From Lolium rigidum (Eukaryota; Streptophyta; Magnoliopsida; Poales; Poaceae): a stretch of 64,000 nucleotides of DNA. The stretch is taken from positions 332,613,090 through 332,677,089 of the forward strand of contig NC_061514.1 in the NCBI RefSeq assembly GCF_022539505.1. Reading direction: 5' to 3'. Position numbers and translations under genes: made by a program. The number at the start of each line of letters is the position of its first letter. Position 1 is the stretch's first letter. The notes below the pieces were generated by a model. It was not told the origin of the DNA, did not search any database, and worked only from the letters and a program-made list of their open reading frames with translations. Below, in pieces: positions 58,481-64,000 of the stretch.

Positions 58481-61070
58481 AGCATCCCCAAGCTTAGTTA
58501 CTGCTCGTCCCGAGCGAGGTAAAACGATAACAAAGATAATTTCGAAGTGATATGCCATCATAACCTTGATCATACTATTTGTAAACATATGTAGTGGATG
58601 CAGCGATCAAAACAATGGTAATGACATGAGTAAACAGGTGAATCATATAGCAAAGACTTTTCATGAATAGTACTTCAAGACAAGTATTAATAAGTCTTGC
58701 ATAAGAGTTAACTCATAAAGCAATAAATCAAAGTAAAGGTATTGAAGCAACACAAAGGAAGATTAAGTTTCAGCGGTTGCTTTCAACTTGTAACATGTAT
58801 ATCTCATGGATAATTGTCAACATAGAGTAATATAACAAGTACAATATGCAAGTATGTAGGAATCAATGCACAGTTCACACAAGTGTTTGCTTCTTGAGGT
58901 GGAGAGAAATAGGTGAACTGACTCAACATAAAAGTAAAGAGAATGGTCCTTCAAAGAGGAAAGCATCGATTGCTATATTTGTGCTAGAGCTTTTATTTTG
59001 AAAACATGAAACAATTTTGTCAACGGTAGTAATAAAGCATATGAGTTATGTACATTATATCTTACAAGTTGCAAGTCTCATGCATAGTATACTAATAGTG
59101 CCCGCACCTTGTCCTAATTAACTTGGACTACCGGATCTTTGCAATGCACATGTTTTGACCAAGTGTCACAATGGGGTACCTCCATGTCGCCTGTACAAAG
59201 GTCTAAGGAGAAAGCTCGCATTTTGGATTTCTCGCTTTTGATTATTCTCAACTTAGACATCCATGCCGGGACAACATGGACAACGAGATAATGGACTCCT
59301 CTTTAATGCATAAGCATGTGGCAACAATTATTATTCTCATAACGAGATTGAGGATATATGTCCAAGCTGAAACTTCCACCATGAATCATGGCTTTAGTTA
59401 GCGGCCCAAAGTTCTTCTCTAACAATATGCATGCTCCAACCATGAAGGTGGTAGATCTCTCTTGCTTCGGACAAGACGGACATGCATAGCAACTCACATG
59501 ATATTCAACAAAGAATAGTTGATGGCGTCCCCGAAACATGGTTATCGCACAACAAGCAACTTAATAAGAGATAAAGTGCATAAGTACATATTCAATACCA
59601 CAATAGTTTTTAAGCTATTTGTCCCATGAGCTATATATTGCAAAGGTGAATGATGGAATTTTAAAGGTAGCACTCAAGCAATTTACTTTGGAATGGCGGA
59701 TAAATACCATGTAGTAGGTAGGTATGGTGGACACAAATGGCATAGTGGTTGGCTCAAGTATTTTGGATGCATGAGAAGTATTCCCTCTCGATACAAGGTT
59801 TAGGCTAGCAAGGTTATTTGAAACAAACACAAGGATGAACGGTACAGCAAAACTCACATAAAAGACATATAGTAAACATTATAAGACTCCATACCGTCTT
59901 CCTTGTTGTTCAAAACTCAATACTAGATGTTATCTAGACTCTAGAGAAACCAAATATGCAAACCAAATTAGCAAGCTCTAAGTATTTCTTCATTAATGGG
60001 TGCAAAGTATATGATGCAAGAGCTTAAACATGAGCACAACAATTGCCAAGTATCAAATTGTCCAAGACATTTTAGAGTTACTACATGTAGCATTTTCCAA
60101 TTCCAACCATATAACAATTTAACGAAGATGAAACTTCGCCATGAATACTATGAGTAGAGCCTAAGGACATATTGGTCCATATGCTACAGCGGAGCGTGTC
60201 TCTCTCCCATAAAGTGAATGCTAGGATCCATTTTATTCAAACAAAACAAAAAACAAAAACAAACCGACGCTCCAAGCAAAGTACATAAGATGTGACGGAA
60301 TAAAAATATAGTTTCAGGGGAGGAACTCGATAATGTTGTCGATGAAGAAGGGGATGCCTTGGGCATCCCCAAGCTTAGACGCTTGAGTCTTCTTAGAATA
60401 TGCAGGGGTGAACCACCGGGGCATCCCCAAGCTTAGAGCTTTCACTCTCCTTGATCATATTGCATCATACTCCTCTCTTGATCCTTGAAAACTTCCTCCA
60501 CACCAAACTCGAAACAACTCATTAGAGGGTTAGTGCATAATAAAATTCACATGTTCAGAGGTGACACAATCATTCTTAACACTTCTGGACATTGCATAAA
60601 GCTACTGGACATTAATGGATCAAAGAAATTCATCCAACATAGCAAAAGAGGCAATGCGAAATAAAAGACAGAATCTGTCAAAACAGAACAGTCCGTAAAG
60701 ATGGATTTTATTAGGCCACCATACTTGCTCAAACGAAAATGCTCAAATTGAATGAAAGTTGCGTACATATCTGAGGATCATGCTCGTAAATTGGCTTAAT
60801 TTTCTGAGCTACCTACAGGGAGATAGACCCAGATTCGTGACAGACAAAGAAATGCTGGAACTGCGCAGTAATCCAAATCTAGTACTTACTTTACTATCAA
60901 AGACTTTACTTGGCACAACAAAACATAAAACTAAGATAAGGAGAGGTTGCTACAGTAGTAAACAACTTCCAAGACACAAATATAAAACAAAAATACTGTA
61001 GTAAAAACATGTGTTGTCTCCCATAAGCGCTTTTCTTTAACGCCTTTCAGCTAGGCGCAGAATGTGTATC
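58481..61070 (-). other. Non-coding 3' internal region of element B
   Basis: Shared with X1, TE2 and A. Contains the hairpin at 60350-60370 and motif copies at 58482, 60363 and 60421. No gene seen. Confidence 0.8.
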
Positions 61071-61775
61071 TCAAGTAACATCAAAAGACGAAGCATCAAC
61101 ATCATAATTTGTTCTAATGATAGAATCATAAGGTAACTTCATTCTCTTTCTAGGGAAGTGTTCCATACCTTTCTTGAGAGGAAATTGATATTTAATATTA
61201 CCTTCCTTCATATCAATAGTAGCACCAACGGTTCGAAGAAAAGGTCTTCCCAATATAATGGGGCAAGATGCATTGCATTCAATATCCAAGACAACAAAAT
61301 CAACGGGGACAAGGTTATTGTTAACCATAATATGAACATTATCAACTTTCCCCAAAGGTTTCTTTTTAGCATTATCAGCGAGATTAACATCCAAATAACA
61401 ATTTTTCAATGGTGGCAAGTCAATCATATCATAGACTTTTTTAGGCATAACAGAAATACTTGCACCAAGATCACATAAAGAATTACAATCAAAATCTTTG
61501 ACTCTCATTTTAATGATGGGCTCCCAACCATCCTCTAACTTTCTAGGAATAGAAGTTTCAAGTTTTAGTTTCTCTTCTCTAGCTTTTATGAGAGCATTTG
61601 TAATATGTTTTGTGAAAGCCAAGTTTATAGCACTAGCATTGGGACTCTTAGCAAGTTTTTGCAAGAACTTTATAACTTCAGAGATGTGGCAATCATCAAA
61701 ATCTAAATCATTACAATCTAAAGCAATGGGATTATCATCCCCAAGGTTGGAAAAAATTTCAGCGAGTTTTATCAC
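61071..61775 (-). CDS. Retropepsin-like aspartic protease region of element B
   Basis: A 234-codon open frame on the minus strand. The active-site motif is DLGASISVMP (catalytic Asp at about residue 102, with Leu in place of the usual Thr/Ser before Gly). The C-terminal IILGRPFLRTVGATIDM is the conserved hydrophobic-Gly motif of pepsin-like retroviral proteases of Athila/Tat-type gypsy elements. The enzyme cleaves the gag-pol polyprotein. Upstream the frame connects only loosely to gag (stops at about 61780-62000). Downstream the coding capacity ends rather than continuing into RT. Confidence 0.8.
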   Translation of the reverse strand: MIKLAEIFSNLGDDNPIALDCNDLDFDDCHISEVIKFLQKLAKSPNASAINLAFTKHITNALIKAREEKLKLETSIPRKLEDGWEPIIKMRVKDFDCNSLCDLGASISVMPKKVYDMIDLPPLKNCYLDVNLADNAKKKPLGKVDNVHIMVNNNLVPVDFVVLDIECNASCPIILGRPFLRTVGATIDMKEGNIKYQFPLKKGMEHFPRKRMKLPYDSIIRTNYDVDASSFDVT

Positions 61776-62325
61776 AAGCAGTTTCAGCGGTTTTAGCAGT
61801 TTTCAGGTAATTTTGCGCGCTTTGCACTAGGAGTAGAAGCATTGCCAACACCAATTATTTCACCATTGATAGTAGGAGGTGCAGCAACATATGAATCATT
61901 AGCATTGCTAGTGGTGGTAATAGTCCAAACTTTAGCTACATTTTCCTCTTTAGCTAGTTTTTCATTTTCTTCTCTATCCCACCTAGCACGCGAGTTCAGC
62001 CATTAATCTTATATTCTCATTAATTCTAACTTGGATGGCATTTGCTGTAGTAACAATTTTATTTTCAATATCATCGGGTTTAGCAGCCATTTTATTAATT
62101 AAAGAAGATTGTGACGCTGAGACATGTATGAGATTACGGTTTCGAGCATTTGCAAGTTTAGTTTGCAAACCGGAAATCTCCATATTCAAATTTTCAAGTT
62201 GATTTCCTATATTCTTCAACAAGGCAGATTGCTCATTCATAGTTTTAGTAAACAATTTATTTTGCTCATATTGTGATTGCATAAAGCTCTTGGTGGATCT
62301 TTCAATTTCTAACATCTTTTCCTCA

Positions 62326-63121
62326 TTAGGCTGAAACATATCTACCATAAGAGTTATTATTAGCAGGATTCGGCCTAGAATTTTGAGCAACCAATGAAGC
62401 TAACGGAACATTATTAGGATCAACATTAGTCCTACCATTAACAAGCATAGACATAATAGCATCAATCTTATCACTCAAGGAAGAGGTTTCTTCAACAGAA
62501 TTTACCTTCTTACCTTGTGGAACTCTTTCCGTGTGCCATTCAGAATAATTAACCATCATATTATCAAGGAGCTTTGTTGCTTCACCAAGAGTGATGGACA
62601 TAAAGGTACCTCCAGCAGCTGAATCCAATAAATTCCGCGAAGAAAAATTTAGTCCTGCATAGAAGGTTTGGATGATCATCCAAGTAGTCGATCCATGGGT
62701 TGGGCAATTTTTAACCAGAGATTTCATTCTTTCCCAAGCTTGAGCAACATGTTCATTATCTAATTGTTTAAAATTCATTATGCTACTCCTCAAAGATATA
62801 ATTTTAGCAGGGGGATAATATCTACCAATAAAAGCATCCTTGCATTTAGTCCAGGAATCAATACTATTCTTAGGCGAGAGATAGCAACCAATCTTTAGCT
62901 CTTCCTCTTAATGAGAAAGGGAACAATTTTAATTTTATAATGTCACCATCTACATCTTTATACTTTTGCATTTCACATAGTTCAACAAAATTATTGAGAT
63001 GGGCAGCAGCATCATCAGAACTAACACCGGAAAATTGCTCTCGCATAACAAGATTAAGTAAAGCGAGGTTTAATTTCAAAGAATTCTGCTTGTAGTAGCA
63101 GGTGGAGCAATAGGTGTGCAT
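62326..63121 (-). pseudogene. Gag of element B (frame-broken)
   Basis: Minus-strand pieces 63121-62870 (SDDAAAHLNNFVELCEMQKY, FPFSLRGRAKDWLLSLA) and 62793-62326 (NEHVAQAWERMKSLVKNCPT, ending SYGRYVSA) form the gag core typical of Athila-type gypsy elements. A further coiled-coil-like piece lies at 62390-61983 (MQSQYEQNKLFTKTMNEQSA). The pieces are in different frames. No zinc knuckle was seen. Confidence 0.8.
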
Positions 63122-63407
63122 AGGAAATCATTATTATTTGTGCTAGTGAAGTCACACAACTTAGTATTTTCAGGGTTGGCCATTTTAGCAGTAGTAAATA
63201 AAGCAAACTAGATAAAGTAAATGCAAGTAAACTAATTTTTGTGTGTTTTTGATATAGCAAACAAGACAGTGAATAAAGTAAAACTAGAAACTAATTTTTT
63301 TGTGTTTTGATATAATGCAGCAAACAAAGTAGTAAATAAAATAAAGCAAGACAAAAACAAAGTAAAGAGATTGAGAAGTGGAGACTCCCCTTGCAGCGTG
63401 TCTTGAT

Positions 63408-63425
63408 CTCCCAGCAACGGCGCCA
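63408..63425 (-). other. Primer-binding site of element B (tRNA-Asp type, near exact)
   Basis: TGGCGCCGTTGCTGGGAG on the minus strand, 10 bases after the LTR. The first 12 bases match the tRNA-Asp complement, with changes at the far end. Confidence 0.75.
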
Positions 63426-63435
63426 GAAATTTGCT

Positions 63436-64000
63436 TGATGCGTGTAGTTGACACGTCCGTTGGGAACCCCAAGAGGAAGGTGTGATGCGCACAGCGGCAA
63501 GTTTCCCTCGAGAAGAAACCAAGGTTTAATTGAACCAGTAGGAGTCAAGAAGCACGTTGAAGGTTGATGGCGGCGGGATGTAGTGCGGCGCAACACCGGA
63601 GATTCGGCGCCAACGTGGAACCCGCACAACACAACCAAAGTACTTTGCCCCAACGAACGAGTGAGGTTGTCAATCTCACCGGCTTGTCTGTAACAAAGGA
63701 TTAACCGTATTGTGTGGAAGATGATTGTTTGCAGAGAAAATAGTAAAAACAAGTATTGTAGCAGATTTGTATTTCGAGTATTAAAAGAATGGACCGGGGT
63801 CCACAGTTCACTAGAGGTGTCTCTCCCATAAGATAAAAGCATGTTGGGTGAACAAATTACAGTCGGGCAATTGACAAATAGAGAGGGCATAACAATGCAC
63901 ATACATGACATGATAAGTATAGTGAGATTTAATTGGGCATTACGACAAAGTACATAGACCGCCATCCAACCGCATCTATGCCTAAAAAGTCCACCTTCGA
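63436..64000 (-). repeat. 5' LTR of element B, partial (window edge)
   Basis: The first 565 bp of the LTR family, starting TGATGCGTGTAGTTGACACG. Compared with 56889 onward it differs mainly at CAG/CTG positions. It continues beyond the window. Confidence 0.92.

Larger units (their letters stand above)
56889..64000 (-). mobile_element. LTR element B, Athila/Tat-like gag-protease element without RT/integrase (continues past the window)
   Basis: LTR 56889-58480, internal region 58481-63435, and the start of the second LTR at 63436. Orientation is minus, with a PBS at 63408-63425 and CTAAGCTTGGGGATGC beside the left LTR (58482-58497). Coding order on the minus strand is gag then aspartic protease. 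After the protease comes 2.5 kb of non-coding DNA shared with X1, TE2 and A. No reverse transcriptase, RNase H or integrase is present, so it is non-autonomous. The right LTR end and TSD lie outside. Confidence 0.85.

Noticed and set aside
54402..60430. Recurring GCATCCCCAAGCTTAG as a possible CRISPR-like array
   Set aside because: Copies are irregularly spaced, tied to homologous positions in retroelements of a plant genome, and without spacers of uniform length.

Overview
This is a gene island in a large, repeat-rich grass genome, most likely Pooideae (ryegrass, oat or wheat relatives). The evidence is GC-rich first exons, Stowaway and Tourist MITEs, and nested LTR retrotransposons whose primer-binding site (PBS) matches tRNA-Asp. 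The species cannot be fixed from the sequence. A run of 100 Ns (50646-50745) marks it as an assembly with gaps.

Layout. 1-3840: a decaying formate dehydrogenase exon at the left edge, then low-copy DNA with weak exon candidates and a very GC-rich block. 3842-16553: a LINE on the minus strand keeping ORF1 and the ORF2 endonuclease domain but no reverse transcriptase. It is split by a complete LTR element (7703-16135, TSD GCCTC). 16554-36733: a large minus-strand gypsy-like element with very long LTRs and a decayed CCHC gag. It carries a nested complete LTR element (21035-27868, TSD TGTAC). 36734-38246: spacer with one Tourist-like and one Stowaway-like MITE.

38247-46959 is the gene island. 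It holds translation elongation factor eEF1B (minus, 6 exons, 219 aa); a divergent P-type pentatricopeptide repeat gene (plus, 2 exons, 494 aa) 317 bp away; a duplicated remnant of the NOP56 3' end; and NOP56 (minus, 7 exons, 538 aa). All three genes have open frames across GT-AG introns. The eEF1B and NOP56 upstream regions share a TATA box, a TGGGCC (site II) motif and a telo-box (AAACCCTA). These are known from plant translation and ribosome-biogenesis genes, so co-regulation is a reasonable inference.

47461-64000 is retroelement territory again: an LTR with an intact PBS about 500 bp upstream of NOP56; a pair of inverted LTR fragments around a third LTR and the N gap; a short low-copy stretch with an amplified exon-intron unit; and two related elements (52805-56888 and 56889->64000), the second with gag and an aspartic protease but no reverse transcriptase or integrase.

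The most interesting threads are: (i) a family of non-autonomous LTR elements that share U3, PBS, a repeated polypurine-tract-like motif and a conserved hairpin, but swap R-U5 and coding cargo, one carrying only a small acidic ORF with a hydrophobic C-terminus; (ii) differences between repeat copies that concentrate at CAG/CTG sites in a non-deamination pattern, which looks like a base-calling artefact at CHG-methylated cytosines; (iii) a PPR protein with a tandem-repeat basic tail; (iv) a NOP56 tail duplication.
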